Positions 47,601-57,882 of a stretch of 60,000 bases of DNA are shown piece after piece (position 1 is the first letter of the stretch; the number at the start of each line of letters is the position of its first letter). Below the pieces are notes generated by a model. It was not told the origin of the DNA. It ran no database searches and saw only the letters and a program-made list of their open reading frames with translations. Origin of the DNA: Owenia fusiformis (Eukaryota; Annelida; Polychaeta; Sabellida; Oweniidae). The position numbers and the translations under genes are program-made. The stretch covers positions 10,598,030 to 10,658,029 of the forward strand of contig CAIIXF020000009.1 in the NCBI GenBank assembly GCA_903813345.2, read 5' to 3'.

Positions 47601-49271
47601 GAGGGATACATTTTTACATTTTGAATATTTCACTGTTGAAGTATGCTCACATTGAGGGATTCATTCTTACATTTTGGATATTTCACTGTTGAAGTATGCT
47701 CACATTGAGGGATACATTTTTACATTTTGAATATTTCACTGTTGAAATCAAAGGACTCCACATCAAAATATTTTCTCAATTCTTGTAGCGTTCACTGTGC
47801 ACACGTCACCGAATTTCCTATTTAGCTGTTCACTTTGTTTCCCCTTACGAATCGAGAGGTTTAATTTTTATAGAATGGTGGTAGGGTTGTTCAGAAACAT
47901 TGATACAGCACTGACTCTACACTAACAATATTTTTGCTCTATTCATAGGACTGTGCAGGTGTCATACTTTATGCAGCTGAGGCAGCTACACAGCTAGCTC
48001 TGGATTCCATACAAATGTTAGGTGAGTTGGCAAAGGTTTAATTAAATAGACAATTTTGTCAGTGTACAGGGTGGGCCATAAAAACGTACACATCTTTCAT
48101 TTCGATATAACTTTTCAATGAAATTTTGGCATAAAACACAATTTTACAGTTGTTCTTAAGTTGTATAAATAAATCTCTATATTTTATGGAAATCCATGCA
48201 TTTTAAAAAAATTTATATCGAAATAATAAAGTGGATTTTTTTGGCTCACCCTGTACATTAGTCATACTAATACATGTAACCAAACAAATATTTTGTTTGG
48301 TCATTGGGAATACGACTTGTGAAAGATTCATTTTAGTAAAATGAAATATTGTTTTCACCCCAATCTGTGCAATGGTGCTATGTATCATCAGCTAGTATAA
48401 TGGTACTATGTGGTGTAGTTGAAGATTGGCTATGTACTATTTAACATATACTTGATTTTATTTTGTTTTCTCTAAAATGTGTTTTCTCTGTATAATGTGG
48501 CATTCACACTGGATGTCTACATTTTATGTAGGTGAACAATAAATCCAGGGGGGGGGGCATTAACAGAAACTAAGTAAACAGGCCTCATAGACTTCCACCA
48601 ACACAAACATCAGTTCTGACCTTGCGAACTACGTTCCTTGCACTCGAACCACGATTCTCAAATCGCGAAAGTGAAATCTTTAATTTCGCGTTGGTGGAAG
48701 TCTAGGAGGCCTGGTTAAGTAAGAAACCATGTATGTGGTGTAGTAAACATGGTTATAATGATGTCATATTAAGAGAATATTGAACTTTCAAATTCTTAGT
48801 TTCATAAGTTTCTGTTTATATCCCCCAGGTTGATATTTTGCTGTTATCCCAAACCATATAAACAAAATATTAATATTAATTATTTCAATAAATTGCTGTT
48901 AAACACATAGGTAGGCATTTGATTAACCCCCTGCTGTGGTCTGAGTCTAGTTTAATGAAATAATTTTAATATATTAATGTCTACCTATTCATTAGCATAA
49001 TTAGTAAGTTCAAAAACAAGTAAATATGGTTTCATAACAATTTATTGATTGTTATGAACGTAATATGGGTTTGATGAACTGAATGACAAAAAACTGTCAA
49101 TGTTGTTGATTTTGATATTTTTTTATTTGATTTATAGGAGGAAATGGTTACATAAATGATTACCCAACTGGGCGACTGTTACGTGATGCAAAACTTTACG
49201 AGATAGGAGCAGGTACCAGTGAAGTACGGAGGCTTCTGATTGGTCGAGCTATCAATGCAGAATATAAATAA
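35613..49271 (+). CDS. IVD: Isovaleryl-CoA dehydrogenase, mitochondrial, complete
   Basis: Coding exons: 35613-35768, 38189-38278, 38653-38704, 40383-40552, 40808-40901, 41899-42029, 42510-42606, then either 44762-44855 or 45944-46037, 46838-46919, 47317-47421, 47949-48021, 49138-49271. One mRNA gives 425 residues, the size of human IVD. The N-terminus ([16 protein letters not shown]...) is basic and lacks acids until the mature start, as in a mitochondrial targeting peptide. Signatures are [10 protein letters not shown] (acyl-CoA dehydrogenase motif 1), [30 protein letters not shown], the catalytic Glu285 in GLD-x-ER, and [20 protein letters not shown] with [12 protein letters not shown] near the C-terminus. 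The enzyme is an FAD homotetramer oxidising isovaleryl-CoA to 3-methylcrotonyl-CoA in leucine breakdown, passing electrons to ETF. Introns 3, 5 and 9 hold arrays copying the adjacent exon edge. A possible poly(A) signal is AATAAA at 50699. Confidence 0.95.
36880..36945. repeat. Minisatellite in IVD intron 1
   Basis: Three copies of a roughly 22-bp unit (AATGGTCGGTGGTTGGCTGT) with decay at the right edge. The rest of intron 1 (35769-38188) shows no recognisable feature. Confidence 0.75.
38881..40382 (+). repeat. Exon-edge tandem array in IVD intron 3
   Basis: About fifteen copies of a 59-64-bp unit: acceptor TTTTATCNCAG, then a copy of the first 45-50 nt of exon 4 (AAATATGGTGGCTC, GAATGCGGCTATATGGA, CATGTAATAGTCAT), then ATTA. 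Copies nearest exon 4 (from about 40063) are almost identical and exactly 64 bp apart, while distal ones are more diverged. The last unit is exon 4 itself, where GTCAT continues into GGAGGAAATG. A hAT element interrupts the array at 39176-39760. Confidence 0.92.
39176..39760. mobile_element. Non-autonomous hAT element inside the IVD intron-3 array
   Basis: 585 bp with 12-bp inverted ends (TAGAGGTGTCAA left, TAGTGGTGTCAA as complement of the right) and a perfect 8-bp target duplication ATATTGAC (39168-39175 and 39761-39768). AACCGGTTAACCGGTTAA subterminal repeats lie at both ends and a tandem duplication of a roughly 138-bp block starting CCCGCGCTTA in the middle. The 65-codon ORF within is not a transposase. 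Confidence 0.88.
40902..41760 (+). repeat. Exon-edge tandem array in IVD intron 5
   Basis: Starting at the exon-5 donor, a higher-order unit of about 139 bp repeats roughly five to six times. Each unit copies the last 40 nt of exon 5 plus its donor (GATGTTGTCAGTATGAGACT, then GCAGAGGCACAGG followed by GTTAGTAAATATG). It also holds a diverged half-unit (AGTATGAAACTCAGGGCAGA, GTACAAGGTTTG) and a TGTCATTTATGGGTC spacer. ORFs of 63-73 codons here are translations of the repeat. Confidence 0.9.
43129..43193. repeat. Small inverted repeat in IVD intron 7
   Basis: A perfect 14-bp pair, ATACAAGGGGTGAT and its complement, 65 bp across. A second inverted pair (AAAGATGGCGA and complement) lies at 43331-43393. 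They may be ends of one degraded element. Confidence 0.55.
44085..44566 (-). mobile_element. tRNA-derived SINE, dimeric (head-body-head)
   Basis: Two almost identical 138-bp heads in direct order (44085-44222 and 44427-44566) read on the minus strand as a tRNA-like sequence. An A-box-like TTGGCCGAGAGGGCTTAGGC and a B-box-like GGTTGCGAGTTCGAGAC give the long-variable-arm layout of tRNA-Leu or Ser. The acceptor stem does not pair, so these are not working tRNAs. A unique roughly 200-bp body lies between the heads. Confidence 0.75.
44762..44855 (+). CDS. IVD: IVD alternative exon 8a
   Basis: A 94-nt exon with good borders (TTTTCACTAG acceptor, GGGTGAGC donor), entry phase 1 and exit phase 2. 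It encodes [20 protein letters not shown], then [12 protein letters not shown]. It keeps the catalytic Glu285 but replaces the usual LVLA after Glu-Arg with GLGS. Exon 8b has the same length and phases. Including both would shift the frame (94 is not a multiple of 3), so they must be mutually exclusive. Confidence 0.85.
45944..46037 (+). CDS. IVD: IVD alternative exon 8b
   Basis: A 94-nt exon (GTATTGTAG acceptor, GGGTAAGT donor) encoding [20 protein letters not shown], then [12 protein letters not shown]. About 20 of 32 residues equal exon 8a, so the duplication is old and both copies have stayed open with sound splice sites. The ERLVLA segment matches the canonical vertebrate IVD sequence, so 8b is probably the form with standard activity. 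Confidence 0.9.
46920..47003 (+). repeat. 21-bp donor-copying array in IVD intron 9
   Basis: Four copies of GTAAATCTTTCTTTTTGCCTG begin exactly at the exon-9 donor (first copy GTAGAT, later copies GTAAAT or AGTAAAT). Each copy carries a donor-like GTRAAT. The exon frame reads on through the array for about 40 codons before a stop. Confidence 0.85.
47588..47750. repeat. 53-bp tandem repeat in IVD intron 10
   Basis: Three near-identical copies of a unit containing TATGCTCACATTGAGGGAT and TTTCACTGTTGAA. This unit does not copy any exon edge, unlike the arrays in introns 3, 5 and 9. Confidence 0.85.
48067..48253. mobile_element. Tc1/mariner-like MITE in IVD intron 11
   Basis: 187 bp flanked by TA, with ends CAGGGTGGGCCA and (complement) CAGGGTGAGCCA, extended by weaker pairing into TTTCGATATAA on both arms. 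Confidence 0.75.
48579..48713. mobile_element. Foldback MITE in IVD intron 11
   Basis: 135 bp with inverted ends of about 25 bp (CAGGCCTC, one variable base, TAGACTTCCACCAAC). TAAGTAA occurs next to both ends, suggesting an 8-bp hAT-type target duplication with one mismatch. Confidence 0.65.
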
Positions 49272-49778
49272 CCAATGGGAACTTTAGTTTATAAATCGAA
49301 ATGCTTCAACCATTTAACCTCACAACAGTAGAGAGTAGGCACTGGTGTCTTTCTGATGAACCCTATAGTTGTTGTGAAAATCAATCATACCAAACTTGAA
49401 TGACAGACTTTAAGCAATTGAGCCTATCTGAATATTTGATATGTCATTTTGGGTGTGAAGTTGCAATCATTTGGCAGGTCCAGTTAGGATCTACTGAGAT
49501 AAAGTTAATGTCCCCAAAATAAGGTGATTCCATTGAAGATTTTTAATGGGTTGAAAATTGAGAAAACTGATCAAATGAGGACATGAAATGTAGGCAGCTA
49601 TTAGAATATATAATTTATTATAGAATACATTTTATTGTTTAATATATGACTTCATGAAATATATCTCAACTTGGATGTGAAATTTATTCATGGGCATTTT
49701 TATCGCACCCTTAGGTGCTATATTGTAATCAGTTTGCCGGGCGGGCGGTTGGGCAGGCGGGTGGGCATCCCGAATAAT

Positions 49779-50530
49779 CTTGTCTACAGGTTTCCAGCCA
49801 AACCGTTTGGGGGATTCATTTGAAATTCTCAGGGATGTTTCTACCTATGAAAGTTTAGAACTGATTAGTTTTTCGGCATTCTGGGTAAATGTTAGGGTGG
49901 CCATTCTGGATTTTCCGTCCTTAAATCTTGTCTGTCAAGGCTTGTCTACAGGTTTCCAGCCAAACCGTTTGAGGGATTCATTTGAAATTCTCAGTGATGT
50001 TTCTACCTATGAAAGTTTAGAACTGATTAGTTTTTCGGCATTCTGGGTAAATGTTAAGGCGGCCATTTTGGATTTTCCGTCCTAAAATCTTGTCTGTCAA
50101 GGCTTGTCTACAGGTTTCCAGCCAAACCGTTTGAGGGATTCATTTGAAATTCTCAGGGATGTTTCTACCTATGAAAGTTTAGAACTGATTAGTTTTTCGG
50201 CATTCTGGGTAAATGTTAAGGTGGCCATTTTTGATTTTCCATCCTAAAATCTTGTCTGTCAATTGGCTTGTCTACAGGTTTCCAGCCAAATCGTTTGAGG
50301 GATTCATTTGAAATTCTCCGGTATGTTTCTACCTATGAAAGTTGAGAACTGATTAGTTTTTCGGCATTCTGGGTAAATGTTAAGGCGGCCATTTTGGATT
50401 TTTCGTTCCAGCCAAACCGTTTGAGGGATTCATTTGAAATTTTCGGGGATGTTTCTACCTATGAAAGTTTATAACTCATTAGTTTTTCGGCATTCTGGGT
50501 AAATGTTAAGGTGGCCATTTTGGATTTTCC
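49779..50530. repeat. 162-bp tandem array downstream of IVD
   Basis: Four full copies and one partial copy of a 162-164-bp unit (TTGTCTACAGGTTTCCAGCC... to CCATTTTGGATTTTCC). The unit length of 162 is a multiple of three, so an ORF of 101 codons with a 54-residue period runs through two copies; this is not evidence for a gene. It may be in the IVD 3'UTR. From 49272 to 49778 and from 50531 to 51661 no gene was found. Confidence 0.88.
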
Positions 50531-52680
50531 ATCCCGAAAAGTGTATTCTGTTCAAGGGTGCGATTCTGTTCACTGTGTGGCTTATTCATTTTTCATTATA
50601 GTATTAAGTCGGGGGCGTAGCCAGCTTTCAGTCAGGGGGGGGGGTGCGATCGCCAAAATAATTTCGGTTCACATCATAAACAATCCATATTTCAAGTTAA
50701 TAAAGCCTTCTTAAGTTTTGTGATAGTACTGGCCCTATCTCACAATATGAACCGCCATTTCAAGTTTGATCAAGTTAAACTTTTTTGTTAAGTTATTATT
50801 TTTGTTATCAGCTTTCAAAAGAAGGGTATGCTACTCTGTGAAAAAACTATTCAAAACTGAAAATTTCAAAACGAGCAGTGCCAAGCTTTCCTTATTTGAT
50901 CATATTTTAAATGATTAATGGAAACATGTATATATTTTAGTATCATCTTGAAGAAAAATCAATTTAAAATATAAGTAAAGCATGAAATATGTTTGAACTC
51001 AGTTAAAAATGAACAAAAATGACCAACATTAAGAAGAGGTATCACGTTGTCTCGAAAGCCCATGATCATAGGTAATAATATACAGGGTGTGTTTCACATG
51101 TACATGTTTGCACCCCTCTTAAGTCATACACGTAGCATTGCCAGTGCCACCCTATATTATGTTATATATCATTTTGTTCCTTATGAAAGGTGACATAAGA
51201 TTTGAAAGTGTCAGAATCCAGGGTTGTTCCTGAAAAATACAACATGTCAAAACATGTAGGTATGGGGTCATTGAGTCATTTTATTTGAGTGAACGATTCC
51301 ATGATTATTTCCGAAATGTATTTTTGCCAAATATAGAATATTTATTGACTGTTTAAAAATTGTGGCTTTCTATTACAATGTACAATATTACAATGTACAT
51401 GCCTCGTGTTTAGAGAACATTATGCAATTGGAAGTTTTTATATAGTTTTTGCATATTATCTGATTGAAAGTTTGCAAGGCCATTTACCGTTACTTATCAA
51501 ATCAATTTCTGATTATAGCCTATTACTGTGTAATAATATTCACTCTACTATACCTAAACCCTAGAAATGCATAAGATACTCTGTTTGTCTAATTGTATTC
51601 TTTAGAATATTTTTGCAAGTACCTTATTAACATCTAACAGTCTTCCGATTAACCATTCATAATAGCGGGGTCAGATGTCCTTTTTTTGTTCGGCTTTTTC
51701 AGGAAAGCAACAAACTTGGCACAGTTGTAGAATCATATGATCTGAGTAAAAAATGATTTCAGGGCAAGTGATTTGGGGTGGTCTTCATGGAGTTTTTAGC
51801 CTCTGACCCCCGCCCCTACCAGACTGGGAGGGGTATATTGTTAAAATTAAATAAAAATGGTTTTAAAGTATTTTTCTTTAAATGACTTCATTTGGTGATT
51901 GCTTTGAGCCTTGAAATTGTGTAAAACCCAATTGAGAAGTTGTCTGTAGCAAGAAAAACTCATTTTAACCCAATTATCTAAGAATAATTCGTTGTTTAAA
52001 GGGCCAAATACGGAACATCCAGTACTGTATTTCAAGAATGTGATGTCTGATAGTCCTGAAAAAATTCATAGTAGTAGAGGTTTAAGTGTTTATCACAGAT
52101 AGAAAATATACCACGGGTGGCTCATGTATTTTTTGAGAAAAAAATTCTCGAAATTTCAATTTTTAAGTGCATGCAGCTCAGGGGTAACCTTATTTTACCT
52201 TAATGATTTTTAAAATATACAATGTATGCATCTCATATGAGGTCAAAATGATGCATAGAGTATTGTTTTGTCATATTATTCCTAATAAGATGTAAAAAAA
52301 TTATTGGAAATTTTTCAAAAATCCATATTTTCATTTTCGCTTCTAAAAGGCCAGGGGTAACCATATTTTACCTTAATAATTTTCAAGATATGTAATATAT
52401 GCATCTCAAATTAGCTCAAAATGGTGCATATAGCTTTGTTTTATCAGATTGCCCTTGATTAGATGTAGAAAAATGATTTTACATTTCTTAAAAATCTAAA
52501 TTTTCATTTTAGCTTATTGTGGCCTATGGGTAGCCATATTTTACCTGAATAATTTTCAAAGTACAAGACGTATGCATCTCAAATGAGCTTTAAAGGGTTT
52601 TTTAATCTTCTTTTGTCATATACTATTTCTAGGGAATGTAAAAAATGTTTGGAAACTTGAAAAATGATATTTTCATATTA

Positions 52681-53122
52681 GGCCATAAGAATTAGATTCT
52701 CTGTTTTGCGTCCTGGCAAAATCCAAATCATGCAAGGGTACAAGGAAAACAAACACAAACTCAAAAAAACACAAACTTGTTTGCTGAGAAATGTATACAT
52801 TTTATGGGCATTAAAAGGAATGACATACCAATTTGCAGTGATACAAACACAGATCTATATATTTATACAATATATTTAAATATAGGTATTATTCAAGGGT
52901 AAAAATACAAAAAAATACACAATGTATGCCCAAGTAATCAATAACACTGTCAATTTTGACGCACATCAATTGATCCGCCATTTCGTCTGATTCTGATTGA
53001 ATGAAATACGATGTTACTTTCAAACCCTTGTGGTTGCTATTTGGATATGTTTGCTTTTTTCTGATTTACTCAAAATCATGCAAGCAAGGGGACGCAAAAC
53101 AAAGAAACTAATTCTTACAGCC
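52681..53122. mobile_element. PIF/Harbinger-like MITE in the left arm
   Basis: 442 bp with ends GGCCATAAGAATTAG and inverted GGCTGTAAGAATTAG extending to GTTTTGCG. TTA flanks both sides as target duplication. It is related to the 130-bp copy at 10030-10159 in HEXD. It is absent from the matching place in the right arm, so it inserted after the palindrome formed. Confidence 0.75.
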
Positions 53123-53829
53123 TTAGCGTTTGATGCCATTTTACCGTAATAATTTAAATAAAGATATGTCACACTTGTTAGTTGTTACTCAAACGAGCTC
53201 AAAATATTGATTATTATAGTCAAGTTTTGCCATTTATTCCTTCTGAAATAAGAAATAATGATTAAAAAAATTATAAAAAATCTCAACATCCATTTATTTA
53301 TTTATATAAAGAATCACAACATCCATTTATTCCTTTTTAGTACCAGTAGCTCAATACTGTACTATAGTTTTATCGAGCTCTTTTCTAAGATTTGAAAATG
53401 TTTGACAGTCCAGTTTATACTGAGTAGTAGCATTGTTAAGATTCTGTGTATAATCATTTAAAAATATAATCCAAATCCATAAAACATAATCAAAACAGGT
53501 CAGGATTTATAGATTCTGACAGTCTCCCCTACGGCTACATAGCCCAGAGCAAATGAGATGATTTCAAACATTTGCATATGTTCCCTCAACACTCCTTAAA
53601 CATCAAACAAGTTTTTTGCATGCCTCGGATGCAACATCTTTTGTTATTATACAGATATCCGCCTCATAGGACCTACATTTTCATATGTTGTGGCCTCAGT
53701 ATCAGCAGTGGGAGTAGTCCAACCACATTCATGTGGTGATAGAAACTGTGGGTTAGAATGCATCAGAATAACAAATGACTACAACTGCAATGTTTCTAAA
53801 AAAAAAGATTCAAAGTTTAAAAACAACTG

Positions 53830-54430
53830 CAATAGCTCTGGGTATACACCTTCCATTCCTTCAAATCAGATGATTTAGAGAAGTAGTAGAATGCAAAGGT
53901 GACATATCAAATCCAGTGATTGCATGAAAAATTGGGAGGGCTAAACTTTGGTCATGGCCAAGTGGTCTTGTAATATTGTGGGCAGGTAGGTATTGGAAGG
54001 ATTTCCCCTTACCATATGCAATCCAAAATGACATTTTCAGTTTTTCAGCACAAGTTGCCACCAGGATAAACCACATCAAAATCAACTGTTAGGCAATGAT
54101 TGAAGCAGTCTCTGGTATGGAGAAATATCCTTGATGGCACCTAAGACATTGCATTACTTGGTCACTATCATCTTGCCATGTTCTTGAGGGTTTCAGTGTT
54201 GATGCCTGGAAGGAGGACAGCTCCCTCTTGTTCCCACTACATCTTGGATTGCATTTGGTAAAAGAAAATCCATTCAATAACTATCTGTGCATGATATTGC
54301 AAGATCAATTGGCCATGACCAAAGTTTAGTCCTCCCCATTTTTCATTCAATCATTCTATGCGATGTCACATCTGCATTTAACTACTACTCTTAATCATCT
54401 GATTTGGAGGAATGGAAGGTGTACCCAGAG
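53830..54430 (-). pseudogene. Broken remnants of a repeat-borne ORF in the foldback centre
   Basis: On the minus strand, frames at 54277-54089 and 54085-53861 read ...LKMSFWIAYGKGKSFQYLP, then ...LGHDQSLALPIFHAITGFD. These resemble the WIAFGxGKxxRYIPAH...ALPxFHAxTGCDT motif of a multicopy protein family of invertebrate repeats. A second copy of the latter block reads on the plus strand at 54320-54400 (inverted arm, LVLPIFHSIILCDVTSAFNY). All are interrupted by stops. The family resemblance is from memory and the function is not assigned. Confidence 0.45.
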
Positions 54431-55582
54431 GTGATGCAAGTGTTCTTAAACCTAATATCTTTATATAATACTTCATTGATTTATCATTTTATATCTCAGT
54501 ATGAATATATGAACATATGAATATGACAAAATGCCATTTTGAGCTTATTTGAGTTGCAAATGTGACATATCTTGAAAATTATTATGGTAAAATGAGGCCA
54601 CCTATATATATATATATCTTTTATTGACTCTCTGATGTCATTACAATGACATATTAGTCACTAAAAACTACAATCTACAAAACTGACCTAAGACTAAACT
54701 AACTATTGAATACAAAAATAACCAGTCAAAAGCTAAATCAAAATCTGATCATTTTTTCCACCTCCTTAGAAATGTTATGACGAAACAGATTATATACACC
54801 ATTTCAAGCTCATTTGAGATGCATATATGTAACATACATTGAAAATTATTATCTTAAGTATGGTTACCCCTGGGCTGTCAAAACATCAAATATAAAATTT
54901 AGATTTTTAGATATTAGATATTTAGAAATGTTAAATTATGTTTTTATCATTAGGGGAAATATGATAACAAGACTTCTGGTATATGAACCACTTTGAGCTC
55001 ATTTTAGATGCATATGTAATACATTGCAAATTATTATGTTAAAAATATGGTCAAATAGAAAATTCAGATTTTTAAGAAATGTCCAGTAATTTTCTACATC
55101 TTATTTGAATGAAAATTTAGAGTTTTAAGAATTATCAATCATTTTTCTACATCTTATTAGGGTTAATGATAAAGAAAGACTAGATGCACTATATTGAGCT
55201 CATTTGAGATGGATATATTACATATTTTAAAAATTATTAAGGTACAATATGGTTACCCCTGGCCATTCAGAAGCGAAAATGAAAATTAAATTAAAAAAAA
55301 ATTCCAATCTTTTTTTTACTTCTAATTAGCAATTTTATGACAAAACAAGACTAGATGCATCATTTTGAGCTCATTTGAGATGGATATATTACATATTTTG
55401 AAAATTATTAAGGTACAATATGGTTACCCCTGGCCATTCAGAATCGAAAATGAAAATTTGAATTTTTTTTTAATTCCAATCTTTTTTGTACATCTAATTA
55501 GCAATAATATGACAAAACAAGACTAGAAGCACCATTCTGAGCTCATATGAGATGCATACATTGACTATCTAAAAAAATTATT

Positions 55583-57844
55583 TACTTTCACTAAAAAAGA
55601 AATGTCAGCATCTCAAAGAGAAATATTAATGAAACTTATTCCAAAAAAAGGTAGAGATGCTCTATTTTTGAAAAACCAAAGACCTATTTCCCTTATTAAT
55701 GTCGATGCAAAAATAATAGCTAAAGTAATTTATAAAAGAATTGAAGCTTTTTTGGATAAATTGATACAATCAGATCAAGCTGCATTTGTGAAAGATAGAC
55801 ATATGGCTGAAATAGCAAGACTCATTGAAGATTCGATATTTTATACAAATGATAGAAACACAGATGGCGCTCTAATCGCAATTGATTTCCTCAAAGCATT
55901 TGACTCATTAAACCATGATTTCCTCTTCCAAGCATTAGAAACATTTAATTTTGGTGACTATATCAAATCTTGGATTAAAATACTTTATACTAACATACAT
56001 GCCAAAGTTATGAATTTAGGATTTAGTGGAGAACAATTTAATATTGAAAGGGGTATTAAGCAAGGAGATCCTTTGTCCCCCATACTGTTTATTCTCTCAG
56101 TAGAGTTTCTGGCACAAGCAATTAGAGATGACCATTTAATCAAAGGGATTAAAATTGGGGAAGATAAGGAGATAAAACTTAGTATTTACGCAGATGACAT
56201 GACACTTTTTGTAAGGGATAAAGAATCTGTACACCAAGCTATGAGAGTGCTAAAAGACTTTGAAAATTGTAGTGGGTTGAAAACAAATTTAGAAAAAACT
56301 GAACTCTTCACTATTGGAAAATCAAAAAATGAAATTTGGAAAATTGGTGCACTTAAACAAGTTAAAGAAATAAAAGTTTTGGGTGTTTTCTTTAACCATG
56401 ATGAAACCAAGAAAAATGAGCAAAATTTTAGAGTCGTGATAAATCACTTAAAACAAACTCTTAACCTGTGGAAAACTAGACAACTAACAATAATAGGGAA
56501 AATACAAATTGTGAAAACATTTGGGTTATCAAAATTCAATTTTATTTGTTCGGTCATAGATACACCAGATAGATACCTTAAAGAAATCAATGATATTGTG
56601 TTTAAATTTTTATGGAATGGCAGGGATAAAATTAAGAGGAAATCATTAATTTCCGACTTCAAAGAAGGGGGCTTGAGAATGAGTGATTTAAAAACAAAAA
56701 TTAAAAGTGCCCAACTAAAGTGGGTTCAGAAATTAATTAAAGATACAGACAAGAATTCTCCATGGACTGTCATTCCAAATTATTACCTTCGTCAAAAAGG
56801 TGGCTTATTTGTATTGAATTGCAAGTATGATATAACTAAATTGAATATTGATATGCCAAAGTATTATATACACATGCTTCAAACATTTATGGAATTGCCC
56901 CGTTCACAAACCGATATACCAGAGGAAATAATATGGAATAACAAAAAAATCACGATACAAAATAAATCACTCTTCTGGAAAGAATTTTTCAATAGAGGCA
57001 TAATAAAAATTAAAGATTTATTTATAGATGGATCAATTAAAACATGGCACCAGATTAAGGTACAAACAGGTCTATCTGATGTATACATGCTGAAATGGTT
57101 TGGAATTTTAAAAGCCATCCCAAGAACTTGGCTTATAAGAAATAATGTATTTGAAAATAATGTCAATTTAGATGTAAAACACTGTAATTTTGATATTGTA
57201 CATGGAAAAAAAAAATTTCAGTTTAACAAATGTACATCAAAGTTATTGTATTCTATTTTATTGTCACACATTGCTGAACAACCAACAGCAAAAGGAAAGC
57301 TTAGTATAAAATATAAATTAAACGAAGAAGACTGGAATTTTTATTATACGTATTATCATTACATTTTAACGTATTCTAAACACAGGGCTTTTCAATTTAA
57401 ACTTATAAATTGCATTTTATATACAAACAATGATCTATTTAAATATAATGTAATACAATCGCCGATGTGCGAATTCTGTCATACTGCATTTGAAACGATT
57501 GATCACTTATTTTATCTTTGTGAATATACAAATCAGTTTTGGAACAGTGTTAAGCAACACATTTTGAAAAAACTCAAATATTTTGATTTAAACAATGTGC
57601 TCTTTGGCTCTAAAAAATGGAGCAAATACGAAAATATGATTATAATTATTGCAAAATACTTCTTGTATAATCAAAAATTGCTACGAGAACTACCAGTGTA
57701 CAGAAAATTCGAAATGTATTTAAAATACTGTAAAGAAAATGATAATAAGATATGGAATGAATGAAGAAGGATGTCTGTGAAATGGAGTGAATGTTTAAAA
57801 TATACTTTGTAAGAATATATTACAGAAGTCAATATGTTTTTTTA

Positions 57845-57880
<36 letters not shown>
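55583..57880 (+). mobile_element. 5'-truncated L1/Tx1-like LINE
   Basis: A 2.3-kb insertion in the right arm of the foldback element, ending in a poly(A) run (57848-57880). The target sequence A-run plus TTATT before the insertion (about 55571-55582) recurs right after the poly(A), giving a target duplication of about 11 bp, its left edge blurred by the A tract. The endonuclease domain and ORF1 are missing. Confidence 0.85.
55602..57764 (+). CDS. LINE reverse transcriptase (ORF2 C-terminal part), intact frame
   Basis: 720 codons from ATG. RT motifs are in order: LKNQRPISLINVDAKIIAKV (motif 1, residues 23-42), SDQAAFVKDRH, AIDFLKAFDSLNHD with the first catalytic Asp (motif A), GIKQGDPLSPILFILSVEF (motif B), LSIYADDMTLFV with YADD (motif C, near residues 193-204), GLKTNLEKTE (motif D) and KVLGVFFN (motif E). 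A C-terminal Cys-x2-Cys-x7-His-x4-Cys knuckle is at CEFCHTAFETIDHLFYLC. Architecture fits the L1 superfamily, Tx1-like side. The original start would lie further upstream in a full element; the present ATG is just the first in the truncated copy. The frame is undamaged, so insertion is recent, but lacking an endonuclease it is unlikely to be autonomous. Confidence 0.9.
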   Translation: MSASQREILMKLIPKKGRDALFLKNQRPISLINVDAKIIAKVIYKRIEAFLDKLIQSDQAAFVKDRHMAEIARLIEDSIFYTNDRNTDGALIAIDFLKAFDSLNHDFLFQALETFNFGDYIKSWIKILYTNIHAKVMNLGFSGEQFNIERGIKQGDPLSPILFILSVEFLAQAIRDDHLIKGIKIGEDKEIKLSIYADDMTLFVRDKESVHQAMRVLKDFENCSGLKTNLEKTELFTIGKSKNEIWKIGALKQVKEIKVLGVFFNHDETKKNEQNFRVVINHLKQTLNLWKTRQLTIIGKIQIVKTFGLSKFNFICSVIDTPDRYLKEINDIVFKFLWNGRDKIKRKSLISDFKEGGLRMSDLKTKIKSAQLKWVQKLIKDTDKNSPWTVIPNYYLRQKGGLFVLNCKYDITKLNIDMPKYYIHMLQTFMELPRSQTDIPEEIIWNNKKITIQNKSLFWKEFFNRGIIKIKDLFIDGSIKTWHQIKVQTGLSDVYMLKWFGILKAIPRTWLIRNNVFENNVNLDVKHCNFDIVHGKKKFQFNKCTSKLLYSILLSHIAEQPTAKGKLSIKYKLNEEDWNFYYTYYHYILTYSKHRAFQFKLINCILYTNNDLFKYNVIQSPMCEFCHTAFETIDHLFYLCEYTNQFWNSVKQHILKKLKYFDLNNVLFGSKKWSKYENMIIIIAKYFLYNQKLLRELPVYRKFEMYLKYCKENDNKIWNE

Positions 57881-57882
<2 letters not shown>

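Noticed and set aside
49780-50085. 101-codon ORF with a 54-residue repeated protein
   Set aside because: The period equals the 162-bp tandem unit; no start context, no splice evidence, and other units carry stops in this frame.
56186-57166. Minus-strand ORFs of 72-95 codons
   Set aside because: Shadows of the LINE reverse-transcriptase ORF.
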